Positions 36,312 to 45,529 of a DNA stretch of 64,000 nt are shown one piece after another. The notes beneath the pieces were generated by a model. That model did no database searches. It saw only the letters and a list, made by a program, of their open reading frames with translations, and had not been told where the DNA came from. The position numbers were made by a program, and so were the translations under genes. Source of the stretch: Thermoplasmata archaeon (GTDB lineage Archaea > Thermoplasmatota > Thermoplasmata > Thermoplasmatales > Thermoplasmataceae); NCBI GenBank assembly GCA_021846395.1, contig JAJZXB010000009.1:1-64000 (forward strand), read 5' to 3'. Numbering within the stretch: position 1 is the first letter of the stretch; each line of letters starts with the position of its first letter.

Positions 36312-37955
36312 ATGAAAGAAAATGATAAAACATGGAGAGAAAGCGTAACATCATATGATCCTAAAAATGGATATGTTGGCCTCAAGCAAAAATTTCCTGA
36401 GAATAAATATTTGTGGAATGAGGATTTCCAGCCAACCGGAGAAAGAAATAGAAACTGGGGTTCATGGACATATTTCGCAATATGGTTTGGGATGGCCGTG
36501 GAGGTTGAATCATGGAGTCTTGTTTCAGTAGGATTTGATTTCGGGTTTAACTGGTTCTGGTCATTGATGGCAGTGTTCATTGGTAATGTAGCAGTATTAA
36601 TTCCCATACTAATCATATCACATGGGGGCGCCAAATACGGAATGCCTGAAACATCTCTAACAAGAAGCAGATGGGGTACCTACGGCACATGGATTCCCTC
36701 TATAGTTAGGGGACTGATTGGAGCAGGATGGTGGGGCATAGATACGTGGATAATAACTGAAAGTTTCGCCGCCATGTACATACTTTCATCTGGTTTGAAA
36801 CCAGAGCTGATGACCTTTGTAAACTCTGGAAACGCAACCCCATTTACTATAGCTTCTATAAATCCCTCTCTTTTTATAGTTGTTTTCATAGCAACAATTT
36901 TTGTCAGGTTGATCATACTTTACTTTTCGCCTCCCAAAGCCGGCCAAAAACTTTTGAAGAAGATAATATGGGTTGTACCGTTCATAGCTTTCCTTGGCTT
37001 TATATTCCTCTTTTATTACAACGGAAGCAGTGTAGGATGGAATTTTTCACCAATTTTTCGGATAAAAACCACCGTTTCAGGATCCATTTTCTGGTATGCC
37101 TTGATAGGTTTAGTAAATGCAAACATCTCATTTTGGGCTACAATGGCTATAAGTATGCCTGATTACACAAGATATGCAAAATCTCAAAAATCTCAGATAT
37201 GGGGGCAGTTAACATTGCCATTTATGATGATTGGAATTGGAGTCATGGCCCTATTAACCGCAGGTTTGAGTGTGGTAAAATACCATACCGCCATATATGA
37301 TCCCATACTTTTAGCGACAATCTCTCTCCCACCATATGTTGCATACGTTACTTTGTTCCTGTTAATGCTTGGGGTATTGATGGTGAATGTTTTTGCTGAT
37401 ACCGTGGGGCCAGGATATGATTTTTCAAATATATATCCTAAATTAATACCATGGTTTGGCGGTGTTTTGATTGTTGTTGCCATAGCCGCTGCACTGCAAT
37501 CTTGGAGTTTTTATGCCAGTGCCGGTGCGTATGTTGAAACGTGGCTGGATGGATATGGTGCCATACTTGGGGCGGTTGAAGGGGTTCTGATATTTGACTA
37601 TGTGATAATAAGAAGATTCAAGTTTGAAATAGCTGATACATTTATGCCAAATGGCAGATTTAGATACTGGCTTGGAATAAATCCCGCGGCATTAATAGCC
37701 TTTGTTCTGGCAATGTTTTTAACATATCCGCCATCATCATATCTTCCTGTAACTTTTTCTCTGTATCCATTCCAATCGTGGATTTATCAGGGATCATGGA
37801 TTTCAACAATTTTAATATCAGGTCTAATATATATTTTGCTTATGAAATACTGGATTATACCAAAATATCAGCCAGAATTGAAGGGAAGTCTGTTGCACGG
37901 GTATATAGCTGAGGATACAAAAAAGATCTTCGAGGGCAAAGGTGATGGGCAGTGA
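36312..37955 (+). CDS. NCS1-family nucleobase permease (second copy)
   Basis: 547 residues, a clear paralogue of the preceding gene: the same KYLWNEDFQPTGERNRNWGS, HGGAKYGMPETSLTRSRWG and SMPDYTRYAKSQ blocks, but considerably diverged elsewhere. Tandem duplication followed by specialisation is the simple explanation, for example one copy for uracil or cytosine and one for a hydantoin-like or reduced base. Its stop overlaps the GTG start of the cytosine deaminase gene. Confidence 0.93.
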   Translation: MKENDKTWRESVTSYDPKNGYVGLKQKFPENKYLWNEDFQPTGERNRNWGSWTYFAIWFGMAVEVESWSLVSVGFDFGFNWFWSLMAVFIGNVAVLIPILIISHGGAKYGMPETSLTRSRWGTYGTWIPSIVRGLIGAGWWGIDTWIITESFAAMYILSSGLKPELMTFVNSGNATPFTIASINPSLFIVVFIATIFVRLIILYFSPPKAGQKLLKKIIWVVPFIAFLGFIFLFYYNGSSVGWNFSPIFRIKTTVSGSIFWYALIGLVNANISFWATMAISMPDYTRYAKSQKSQIWGQLTLPFMMIGIGVMALLTAGLSVVKYHTAIYDPILLATISLPPYVAYVTLFLLMLGVLMVNVFADTVGPGYDFSNIYPKLIPWFGGVLIVVAIAAALQSWSFYASAGAYVETWLDGYGAILGAVEGVLIFDYVIIRRFKFEIADTFMPNGRFRYWLGINPAALIAFVLAMFLTYPPSSYLPVTFSLYPFQSWIYQGSWISTILISGLIYILLMKYWIIPKYQPELKGSLLHGYIAEDTKKIFEGKGDGQ

Positions 37956-39136
37956 TCTTAAAAAATTGCCTCTCATACCCAAACAATGATATTATTGACA
38001 TAAAAATTAAAGATGGATTTGTATCAGATGATTCTGATGATGATATAATCATAGACGTAGGAAAAAACATGGTAATACCCTCGTTCTCAGAGCTTCACAT
38101 TCATCTTGATTCTGCTTTTATTCTTGATGAGGATTTGGAAAATAAAAGTGGAACCCTGGAAGAGGGAATATCATTATGGGATAAATACAAAAAGGAAAAA
38201 TTGAATCCTTCTGAATTGCGAGGTAGGGTAATGAAGGCAATACACCTTCTTGAGAATAATGGCGTAACAAGAATAAGAACAAATGTAGATGTTTCTGATC
38301 CAACTCTCACAGCTTTGAAGGAAATGATGAGGATTAAAAACGAGGTTAAAAATGTTGATTTGCAGATTACAGCATTTCCACAGCATGGATTATTTACATG
38401 TACAGATAATTCTGAACTTCTTGAAAAATCTCTTGAGCTTGGGGCAGATAATGTGGGTATTGCGCCACATCTAGAAGATACGTATGAAGAGGGAATAAAA
38501 TCTATAAAGACAGCATATGATCTTGCGGAAAAGTATAAAAAAAACATTGATGGTCATATAGATGAAACAGATGATCCTGAGTCAAGATTTATAGAGTTGC
38601 TAGCAAAAGAAAGAATTAAAAGAAATTTTAAGGGATCTGTTTCAGCCGGGCATTTAACAGCAATGCACTCGTATAATAACCAATATGCAAACAGGGTAAT
38701 AGGGCTTATAGCAAGGGCAGGTATTGATGTAATATCAAACCCGCTGATAAATATGCATCTGCAGGGAAGATACGATTCATATCCAAGGATCAGGGGAGTT
38801 ACAAGGATAAGGGAGATGCTTGACCATGGTGTCAATGTATCTATAGGCCAGGATTGTATTATGGATCCATGGTACCCCCTTGGAAGTGGCGACCCGCTCG
38901 ATGCCCTTTTTATGGCATTGCATGCTGAACCCTTGATGACACCGGATTTGCTTGAGCATTCACTGAACATGATCACATATAATGCTGCAATGGCATTCGG
39001 CGCAAAAAACTATGGATATTCCTATGGCTCACAGGGAGACTTTATTGTAACCGATGCAAAAAATCCAGTTGAAATAATACAATACCGTCACAGTAGGAAG
39101 GTAATAAGAAAAGGTTTCTTAATAAAAGGTGATTAA
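37952..39136 (+). CDS. codA: cytosine deaminase (CodA type)
   Basis: Amidohydrolase-superfamily deaminase of 394 residues. The metal and catalytic motifs follow bacterial CodA in order: ELHIHLDSAF, HIDETDDPES (His and catalytic Glu), SAGHLTAMHSY, and the Asp in GQDCIMDPWYPLGSGDPL. It would convert cytosine to uracil and ammonia, feeding the reductive pathway. It starts with GTG, which overlaps the preceding TGA (GTGA). It ends in GGTGATTAA directly before the dihydropyrimidinase ATG. Relatives deaminate isoguanine or creatinine, so specificity needs assay. Confidence 0.9.
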   Translation: MILKNCLSYPNNDIIDIKIKDGFVSDDSDDDIIIDVGKNMVIPSFSELHIHLDSAFILDEDLENKSGTLEEGISLWDKYKKEKLNPSELRGRVMKAIHLLENNGVTRIRTNVDVSDPTLTALKEMMRIKNEVKNVDLQITAFPQHGLFTCTDNSELLEKSLELGADNVGIAPHLEDTYEEGIKSIKTAYDLAEKYKKNIDGHIDETDDPESRFIELLAKERIKRNFKGSVSAGHLTAMHSYNNQYANRVIGLIARAGIDVISNPLINMHLQGRYDSYPRIRGVTRIREMLDHGVNVSIGQDCIMDPWYPLGSGDPLDALFMALHAEPLMTPDLLEHSLNMITYNAAMAFGAKNYGYSYGSQGDFIVTDAKNPVEIIQYRHSRKVIRKGFLIKGD

Positions 39137-40516
39137 ATGAGTAGTTTATTGATAAAAAACGGAAAAATATGTCTTTCTGATGGAATGATTGAGAAAGACA
39201 TGTATATAGAAGATGGCAAAGTTAAAAAGATTGGAATTCTAGGCAATGATGCGGATGAGGTAATGGACGCCAAGGGCAAATTATTGATTCCGGGCGTTAT
39301 TGATAGTCACACGCATATGGAATTTCCATTCATGTCTGAAGTGACAGCCGATGATTTTTACCACGGTACAAGGGCAGCTCTTGGTGGTGGTGTAACCACT
39401 ATAGTTGATTTCATCACGCCATCAAAGAATGAAAATCCTATGGATGCCTATAAAAGATGGAGAAATAAAGCCGATCCCAAAGTTGTATCGGATTATGCAT
39501 TGCACTGTATTTTAAGAAATGGAGATAGAAACACACTGGATTCAGTCAAGCCACTAATTGATGAGGGTGTAATATCCTTCAAACTTTTTATGGCATATAA
39601 AAATGAACTGCTTCTTGATGATGAATCCCTGTACGATGCAATTAAGGAAATTTCCAAATACGGAGGCGTCACTGCAATACATGCGGAAAATGGTGCCATA
39701 GTTGATAAAAAGACGGAGGAATTGTTAAAAGAAAACAAAACAGAGCCTGTCAATCATTATTATTCTAGACCGGAAATTGTTGAAATTGAAGCTGCCAATA
39801 GAATAGCCACAATAGCGTCTATGATAGGGAAAAATGTGAAAATGTATATGGTTCACACCTCAACCTTTGAGGCAGTAGATATTTTCAGAAAATACAGGGA
39901 AAGGGGTTATAAATTCTTCAATGAAACAACACCGAATTATTTAACTTACGATTATACAATTTTTGAGAGCAAATATGGTTATAGATACATAATGAGCCCC
40001 CCATTCAGAACAGAGGATGAATTGTCAGGTTTATGGGGAAGAATGGCAAATAACGAATTATCCATTATGGGAAGTGATCACTGTGTTTATTCTGATGAGC
40101 AGAAAAAAAGGCATTCTGATAAAGTACCACCATTCAATGAAGTGCCTAATGGCACTCCGGGTACTGAAACAATATTGCCCCTATTGTACACAAATGGCGT
40201 TTTAAAGAATAAAATTACAATGGACCAGCTAGTTACAATAACAAGCAAAAATACAGCAGATATGTTCGGGCTTAAATCCAAGGGAAATCTTCTTCCTGGT
40301 TACGATGCAGATATAGCAATAGTCGATCCTAAAAAAGAGTTTAAAGTTTCATATGAAATGCTTCATAGCAATATAAAATACAGCATTTTTGATGGGATGA
40401 TATTGAAGGGATTTCCCGAAACTACAATACTCCGCGGCAGGAAGGTATTTGAGAATGGAAATATATTATCAGATGCGGGAACGGGCAAATACGTAAGGGG
40501 TACGATTGGATATTGA
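39137..40516 (+). CDS. hydA: dihydropyrimidinase / D-hydantoinase
   Basis: Binuclear-metal amidohydrolase of 459 residues opening dihydrouracil to N-carbamoyl-beta-alanine. H58 and H60 lie in DSHTHMEFP. The carboxylated Lys is K149 in ISFKLFMAYK. Further ligands are in AIHAENG and VHTS, and the catalytic Asp is in MGSDHCVYS. Sequence and length match dihydropyrimidinase rather than dihydroorotase or allantoinase. It is the last intact gene of the operon; a perfect palindrome follows four bases after the stop. Confidence 0.93.
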   Translation: MSSLLIKNGKICLSDGMIEKDMYIEDGKVKKIGILGNDADEVMDAKGKLLIPGVIDSHTHMEFPFMSEVTADDFYHGTRAALGGGVTTIVDFITPSKNENPMDAYKRWRNKADPKVVSDYALHCILRNGDRNTLDSVKPLIDEGVISFKLFMAYKNELLLDDESLYDAIKEISKYGGVTAIHAENGAIVDKKTEELLKENKTEPVNHYYSRPEIVEIEAANRIATIASMIGKNVKMYMVHTSTFEAVDIFRKYRERGYKFFNETTPNYLTYDYTIFESKYGYRYIMSPPFRTEDELSGLWGRMANNELSIMGSDHCVYSDEQKKRHSDKVPPFNEVPNGTPGTETILPLLYTNGVLKNKITMDQLVTITSKNTADMFGLKSKGNLLPGYDADIAIVDPKKEFKVSYEMLHSNIKYSIFDGMILKGFPETTILRGRKVFENGNILSDAGTGKYVRGTIGY

Positions 40517-40519
40517 TAT

Positions 40520-40543
40520 AATCTGTTAACATATTAACAGATT
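40520..40543. promoter_or_regulatory. perfect 10-4-10 palindrome after the catabolic operon
   Basis: AATCTGTTAA at 40520-40529 and its exact complement at 40534-40543 flank CATA. It starts four bases after the dihydropyrimidinase stop and about 40 bases before the ATG of a decayed transporter. It may be an operator for that transporter's promoter or a terminator stem for the operon. A TATA-like TTTATAAC lies between it and the ATG. Confidence 0.5.
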
Positions 40544-40580
40544 CCTTTATTAATTATTTATAACATGGAGTTATGATTTT

Positions 40581-41507
40581 ATGGCTGATGTAAAAAAATT
40601 CAAACATTAAAAGGTGGATTAAGGTCGACAGCCGGGCATTTATATTATTTGCTATGGGAATGTTTCTTGAAGCCTATATTTTTGGAATGCTATTAATGGC
40701 CACCACATGGGTAAAAACCACTCCCACTTAAATCCCTTCCCTTATCATGGGCACCATTATGGCTCATAATAGGAATAGCCTTCAGTTACTCATATATTCT
40801 TATACTGCTATTTTTGGCGATTCTGCTCTTTGGATCAGAGGGTGAAATTAACACAATAATGGCACTTTCTCAGGAAATTATGCCAACAGAGCACAGAAGT
40901 TCAACAATGTTGCCTGAACCCAATTTCATACCCCTTGGCGGACTCGTGCTTTTTGCAACCTTAACAACTTCCTTTGCAGGAACAACCGGATTTGGCTTAA
41001 TAGCGTACGTTCTTGGGCCTATATTCTTTTTATCGCTCACTGCAATAATCCTTCTTGTGGCAAGTCTCGCTGCTTTTGGTACTGGTTTTATAGGTTTTTA
41101 CGGCGAAAAAATTGCCAGAAAAAATATGCTTCTATGGGGGAAATGTGGGCGCACTGATTTTCACATTGATAACATACATAACTATCGGAACATGGACAAA
41201 ATACATCCTGTTATTCTGGTTCCTTGTGATAGCTTTAAATGCCTTTGTTCAGCTGGGCTATCTGGCTGAAGGCACTCTTAAATCCGAAGTAGGGGATACA
41301 AAATCACGTGGATCACTCACCGCACTAGTAAGATTTTTGGGCATAGGGTTATACATCCCAACAATTTACATTACATCTTCATATTCACTAAACCAGTATA
41401 TATTATTCAACATAGTAGTATGGATAGCTGGTTCTGCAGGAGCTGTTGCATGGTTTATAGGAGGCAAGGAAACTGGAAAGGGAATACCAGTAGAAATGGC
41501 TGATTAA
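40581..41507 (+). pseudogene. decayed MFS transporter
   Basis: Remnant of a major facilitator permease at the end of the pyrimidine operon. It begins MADVKK at 40581, then shifts frame in a run of seven A (40592-40598) into WIKVDSRAFILFAMGMFLEAY, a first membrane segment. A stop follows at 40729-40731. Reading resumes one base later with SWAPLWLIIGIAFSYSYIL and an MFS loop (MALSQEIMPTEHRSS). A third shift near the G run at 41136-41140 leads to the last three or four membrane segments, ending at 41507. Total coding capacity is about 300 codons, well short of a normal MFS protein, so an internal part is also lost. Confidence 0.85.
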
Positions 41508-41953
41508 TTTTTATCCTTTTTAATTTTTTCCAGAACATTTTTTAATGTTTCCCAATCATGTATAATTTCATAAGAAAGTGAGTAATCAAGCATCAGATTG
41601 TTCTGGTTCCCTGAAAATTTTCTTGTGTCTGTCTGGAATCCTATGCAAATTTTATTCATTGCATATGCCATTCCAAGCTCAACACACGCACCCTCATCAG
41701 GCACTCTTCCGTCCATAATCATCAATAAAATCGTGGAATTTTTCAGTGCATCAACATCCCTTTGAAAGACTCTCCTGCTTGTTTCTGGCCATAATTCTGG
41801 CTTTTTTAGCAGCAATTCATCCTCACCACCATCCCTCTGTGGAAGGTATGTTGTGAAACCAAGAGACCTGACAATGCCGTCAACCTTTTCATTAAATGCT
41901 ATTTCCATTTCATTGAAAAGTGGTGCCGAGATGTAAATATCATACTTGACCAT
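41504..41953 (-). CDS. nucleoside 2-deoxyribosyltransferase
   Basis: 149-residue Rossmann-like enzyme of the nucleoside 2-deoxyribosyltransferase family, which transfers deoxyribose between bases or hydrolyses deoxynucleotides. The N-terminal IYISAPLFNEMEIAFNEKV, the FQRDVDALKNSTILLMIMDG segment and the catalytic Glu in DEGACVELGMAYA are all present. It overlaps the end of the decayed transporter on the opposite strand by four bases. Together with the nucleoside hydrolase upstream it would release free bases for the adjacent catabolic operon. Confidence 0.9.
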   Translation of the reverse strand: MVKYDIYISAPLFNEMEIAFNEKVDGIVRSLGFTTYLPQRDGGEDELLLKKPELWPETSRRVFQRDVDALKNSTILLMIMDGRVPDEGACVELGMAYAMNKICIGFQTDTRKFSGNQNNLMLDYSLSYEIIHDWETLKNVLEKIKKDKN

Positions 41954-42002
41954 AAAAATACATTTTAATCCCCTATTTATATCTTTATTTAAATTTTAGG
42001 TA

Positions 42003-42875
42003 TTAATTGAAAAATTTTCCATAGATACTCTTAATATATTCACTTTTATCCATAGAACATGCAACGTATTTATTTGAGTTTTTATTTTCATTCAGTGTTG
42101 TAACGCCATTACTGTCAACGGAAATATCACCATTAATATACTTAAAGGCATTTTTATTAAAATAAGCCATTGTCGCGATCGGGTCATGCATTTCAAATGA
42201 ATTATACCTTTCAACCATATATTTTAAGGTTTTATGCATGAAGTCTCCAATAACTCCCGTATCCTTCATTTTTTTTAAATCATCATTCTTTACCGAAAAA
42301 TCTGGATTCATCGTAACGTCCAGTGGCATTATATATTCCTTTATATTGGAATTAAATACTGTTTTAGCAGCTTCCGGATCATAATATATATTGAATTCTG
42401 CATTACCGACATTGCCATTACCATAAGAATTCGAATGGAATGCCCCGCCCATTATAATTATTTCATTTATATTTTTTTCAATATTTTCATCCATTAATAG
42501 CAACAATGCAATTGATGTTAAGGGACATGTATTTATGATCGTGTATTTCTTCCTTTTTAGTGCTTCATACATCTTCAAAATACCATTTTCACATTCATCA
42601 ATAGCGTAATTGAAGTTATAGCCTGCCATACCATTTTTTCCATGGTAATCTTCATAATACGCATCTCTTACCAGAGGTTTGCTTGATCCTTTATAAACAG
42701 GTACTGAAGAATTTAAAATTTTTACCACTCCTGCAGTATTTGTGATTGCATTTTCAATATGAGAATTGCCTGAGGAGGCAACTATAAAATCAGGTCTTAT
42801 CCCATGCTTTTCCAGAAGTATTATTGCGTAAGCATCGTCAACTCCTGTATCAACATTCAATATCACATTATTCAT
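42003..42875 (-). CDS. inosine-uridine preferring nucleoside hydrolase
   Basis: Calcium-dependent ribonucleoside hydrolase of 290 residues. The signature Asp cluster is at the N terminus (NVDTGVDDAYAI). A second metal or ribose site is visible around IIIMGGAFHS and the NIYYDPEAAKTVF segment, and MHDPIATMAYF carries the late catalytic His and Asp. It cleaves uridine, inosine or similar nucleosides to base plus ribose. It is about 50 bases upstream of the deoxyribosyltransferase on the same strand; both probably share a transcript and supply uracil or cytosine. Confidence 0.92.
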   Translation of the reverse strand: MNNVILNVDTGVDDAYAIILLEKHGIRPDFIVASSGNSHIENAITNTAGVVKILNSSVPVYKGSSKPLVRDAYYEDYHGKNGMAGYNFNYAIDECENGILKMYEALKRKKYTIINTCPLTSIALLLLMDENIEKNINEIIIMGGAFHSNSYGNGNVGNAEFNIYYDPEAAKTVFNSNIKEYIMPLDVTMNPDFSVKNDDLKKMKDTGVIGDFMHKTLKYMVERYNSFEMHDPIATMAYFNKNAFKYINGDISVDSNGVTTLNENKNSNKYVACSMDKSEYIKSIYGKFFN

Positions 42876-43093
42876 TTTACAATATCATACTTTTATAAAT
42901 AAATTTAATGAAATTCAATTAATATTATTTTTTTCACACTCAATTTCTATACTCTTCCAATATATTCGGTTCATAAACTGAAAATATAAATCCTCTATGG
43001 CATGGCATAACAAGGATATTTTCACATAATAATAGATATTGTAGGGGGCAATTAAAAGGAACCAATTCAAAAATAGGCATAATTTTTAAAAAT

Positions 43094-44590
43094 TTATTTA
43101 TTTAGGATGATTAATTTTAATTGGTTTTTATCGATTTTTCCATCTCCCGTCATGGGAAATTCATCAATATTAAAAACCTCCTCCGGTACCCACCATTTTT
43201 CAATTTTTTTCTCATCTGAAAGCGAATTTAAATAATCGAGAAGTTTGTATTTATCAACGCCGTTGTTTATAACTGCAACAGGTTTTTCTTCCCATTTCGG
43301 GTCTTCAAGACCAATAACGGCACACTGTGTCATCCCAGGGAAGTTCAGTATAAAATTTTCAACCGTTGCTGAAGGAATCCATTCTCCACCGCTCTTAATC
43401 AAATCATCCTCCCGATCCATTATTGTGAGACGCCCATCCTGTGTAATTTTTCCAATATCACCGGTGTGGAACCATCCCTTTTTATAATTTCCACGATCAT
43501 ACAGATAATACTTATCCGGTAGCCATGGAGCTTTGAAATATATTTTCCCATAATCAGAGCCACCAAGTTTTTCAATTCTAACACTGGCAAATGGAGCCAA
43601 ATTCACCGAATTCCTAATTATTTCTTCAATTTCCTCAAGAGGTTTTACAGATTCAGAACGGTTAACCCTTCCAATTCCTGCAATTAACCCATCCGAAGAC
43701 CCATAAATGGATGCAAACTCCATATGCATATCAAGTATCTGTTTTTTTAATTTTTCAGATATATAGGAACCTCCAAGTAGTATTTTAATTCCTGATAGAC
43801 CATTATGATTTGCTGATAGTATTAAATTTGCAATAGGCGGAACTGCATTTATCCACGTTACCTTACTTTTTTCAATAGTTTTTACCGTGTTTACTGGATT
43901 GAATTTTCCCCCAAGGATCAGATCGCATCCAATTAGCTGTGGTATATAAACCATGCCCCATCCGAACATATTATGCATTGGAACAATGGCCATGGCATTA
44001 TCACTATTGGTTAATTTAGCGGGCCCCTCATAGGATGATAAAAGAGAGGAAATGGACCATATAGCCTCAATCACTTGTTTATGAGAGTATAAAACGCCCT
44101 TTGGATGACCCGTGGTTCCCGCAGTTAAAAGTAACTGTGCAGGCTGATTTTCATCAAGATAATCGTAATTAACTGTGTCTGAATTGTTTTTGAAATTGGT
44201 ATATGACCACCTTCCATCAATAACTATTGATTCTCTTCCTTCGATTACATCTGAAAGTGAATCAAGGAGATCCTGATTTATAAATATTAGGTCAGGGTCT
44301 ATTTCCTCAATAATTTTTTTTATATTCGATGCTGTGAGCCTTATGTTCATGGAATTTATTATCGCACCGGACATGGGGATTGCATTGTGAAGAATATAAT
44401 GATCCAGTGTATTGTAATCTATAACAGTTACAATTGAATCCTTTCCTATTTCCTTTTTATTCAAAAATTTCACAACACCATTTATAATGCCGCAAGCCTC
44501 TGAATAATTAATCTTTATATCATCGTATGTTATTTCTCCAGATTTTTCAGATGGGTAATGTGCCCATATTCTATCTATTGTTATTCCCAA
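43094..44590 (-). CDS. AMP-forming acyl-CoA synthetase
   Basis: ANL-superfamily acid-CoA ligase, 498 residues. The ATP loop LLTAGTTGHPKGVLYSHKQ, IYGSSDGLIAG, the hinge HTGDIGKITQDGRLTIMDREDDLIKSGGEWI, and the C-terminal catalytic Lys in GDGKIDKNQLKL are all there. It resembles medium/long-chain fatty acid ligases. Substrate is unknown. A role in feeding acyl-CoA into beta-oxidation or lipid metabolism is likely in a lineage that degrades fatty acids. No neighbour explains it. Confidence 0.9.
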   Translation of the reverse strand: MGITIDRIWAHYPSEKSGEITYDDIKINYSEACGIINGVVKFLNKKEIGKDSIVTVIDYNTLDHYILHNAIPMSGAIINSMNIRLTASNIKKIIEEIDPDLIFINQDLLDSLSDVIEGRESIVIDGRWSYTNFKNNSDTVNYDYLDENQPAQLLLTAGTTGHPKGVLYSHKQVIEAIWSISSLLSSYEGPAKLTNSDNAMAIVPMHNMFGWGMVYIPQLIGCDLILGGKFNPVNTVKTIEKSKVTWINAVPPIANLILSANHNGLSGIKILLGGSYISEKLKKQILDMHMEFASIYGSSDGLIAGIGRVNRSESVKPLEEIEEIIRNSVNLAPFASVRIEKLGGSDYGKIYFKAPWLPDKYYLYDRGNYKKGWFHTGDIGKITQDGRLTIMDREDDLIKSGGEWIPSATVENFILNFPGMTQCAVIGLEDPKWEEKPVAVINNGVDKYKLLDYLNSLSDEKKIEKWWVPEEVFNIDEFPMTGDGKIDKNQLKLIILNK

Positions 44591-44806
44591 AATAGCACCT
44601 CCGTGTACAGTTATAGCACATGAATTATGAGTAATAAATTATATTTAAATTTAACTATTGACTCTGCAATATATAGATTTCACAATAAAAAATAATGTAT
44701 TATAGCCTTGATAGCATTTTAACCCTTATGAGCATGAAGTCGCTTTCCTTTTGGCATTAAAGGCAAGTCAAAAAAATCAAAATTTTTCCAGATCGTAGTA
44801 TATAAT

Positions 44807-44881
44807 GTACTTGTGGAATACATGGAATATACCCCTATGGATACGAAATATTCACATCTGTATATACCAAAGCATACCTGA
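44807..44881 (+). pseudogene. transposase C-terminal remnant (plus-strand copy)
   Basis: A short reading frame VLVEYMEYTPMDTK ending in TGA at 44881. Bases 44807-44848 match the minus-strand remnant at 45630-45671 at 33 of 42 positions, and the encoded peptides share VxVExxEYTPMxxK. The repeated peptide looks like the C-terminal tail of an IS605-family TnpB. The rest of the gene is not recoverable, and no clear end hairpin follows this copy. It points toward gmhB. Confidence 0.55.
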
Positions 44882-44913
44882 ATTGAAAGTTAGAGCATTG
44901 ATGCAATGAATAG

Positions 44914-45378
44914 TCATTTTTTATGTATGTCATACCCATGAACCTTTATAAATTTAACATTCAATTTTTCAGCAAGTTTTCCATCAATATCATCACGATC
45001 CCCTATTATTAATGATTCATTGAGATTTATATTATATTTTTCTCTTGCTCTGTCTATCATTCCCGTTTCAGGTTTTCTGCAGGAACAATTTTCATCTGGC
45101 TTGTGAGGACAGTGATAAAATTGTGAAATTTTAATGCCATTCTCCTCAAAAATTTCCCCTATTTTATTATTGAAATTCTCCATATCTCTAACGGAATAAT
45201 ATCCTCTGTTTATCCCAGACTGATTTGATATAACAATAATGATATATCCTGCTTGATAATATTTTTTGATTAATGGTATGATATCATCATATATTTTCAA
45301 ATCATCCATTTTATGGGTGTAGCCATTATCGTAATTTATTGTGCCATCACGGTCAAGGAATACAGCCTTATTCATCAT
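44914..45378 (-). CDS. gmhB: D-glycero-D-manno-heptose-1,7-bisphosphate 7-phosphatase-like HAD phosphatase
   Basis: 154-residue HAD phosphatase of the GmhB/HisB-N type. The nucleophile loop FLDRDGTINYDNGY, the SNQSGINRGYYS motif, the zinc-binding loop CPHKPDENCSCRKPETGM and the final IIGDRDDIDGKLA are characteristic. In bacteria it makes heptose precursors; in archaea, relatives may serve surface glycan synthesis. No other heptose gene is present here. It is bracketed by two inverted decayed transposase tails, which hints at acquisition by transfer. Its zinc-loop cysteines are all intact. Confidence 0.9.
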   Translation of the reverse strand: MMNKAVFLDRDGTINYDNGYTHKMDDLKIYDDIIPLIKKYYQAGYIIIVISNQSGINRGYYSVRDMENFNNKIGEIFEENGIKISQFYHCPHKPDENCSCRKPETGMIDRAREKYNINLNESLIIGDRDDIDGKLAEKLNVKFIKVHGYDIHKK

Positions 45379-45529
45379 GGAAAGTTATGTGCAATTTACT
45401 TATAAATTCTTTCATAGCAAATTTTGTTAAAAAATTTACAAAAAATTTAAGGATTTTAACACAATCACCCATGCTTTTATAAAGCAGGTGATTCAGTATC
45501 CCGCTGCAGTGATACGATTGCAAGATGTG

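Noticed and set aside
36312-37955. Possible recent tandem duplication of NCS1 as assembly artefact
   Set aside because: The two copies differ throughout at DNA level apart from family motifs, so they are true diverged paralogues.
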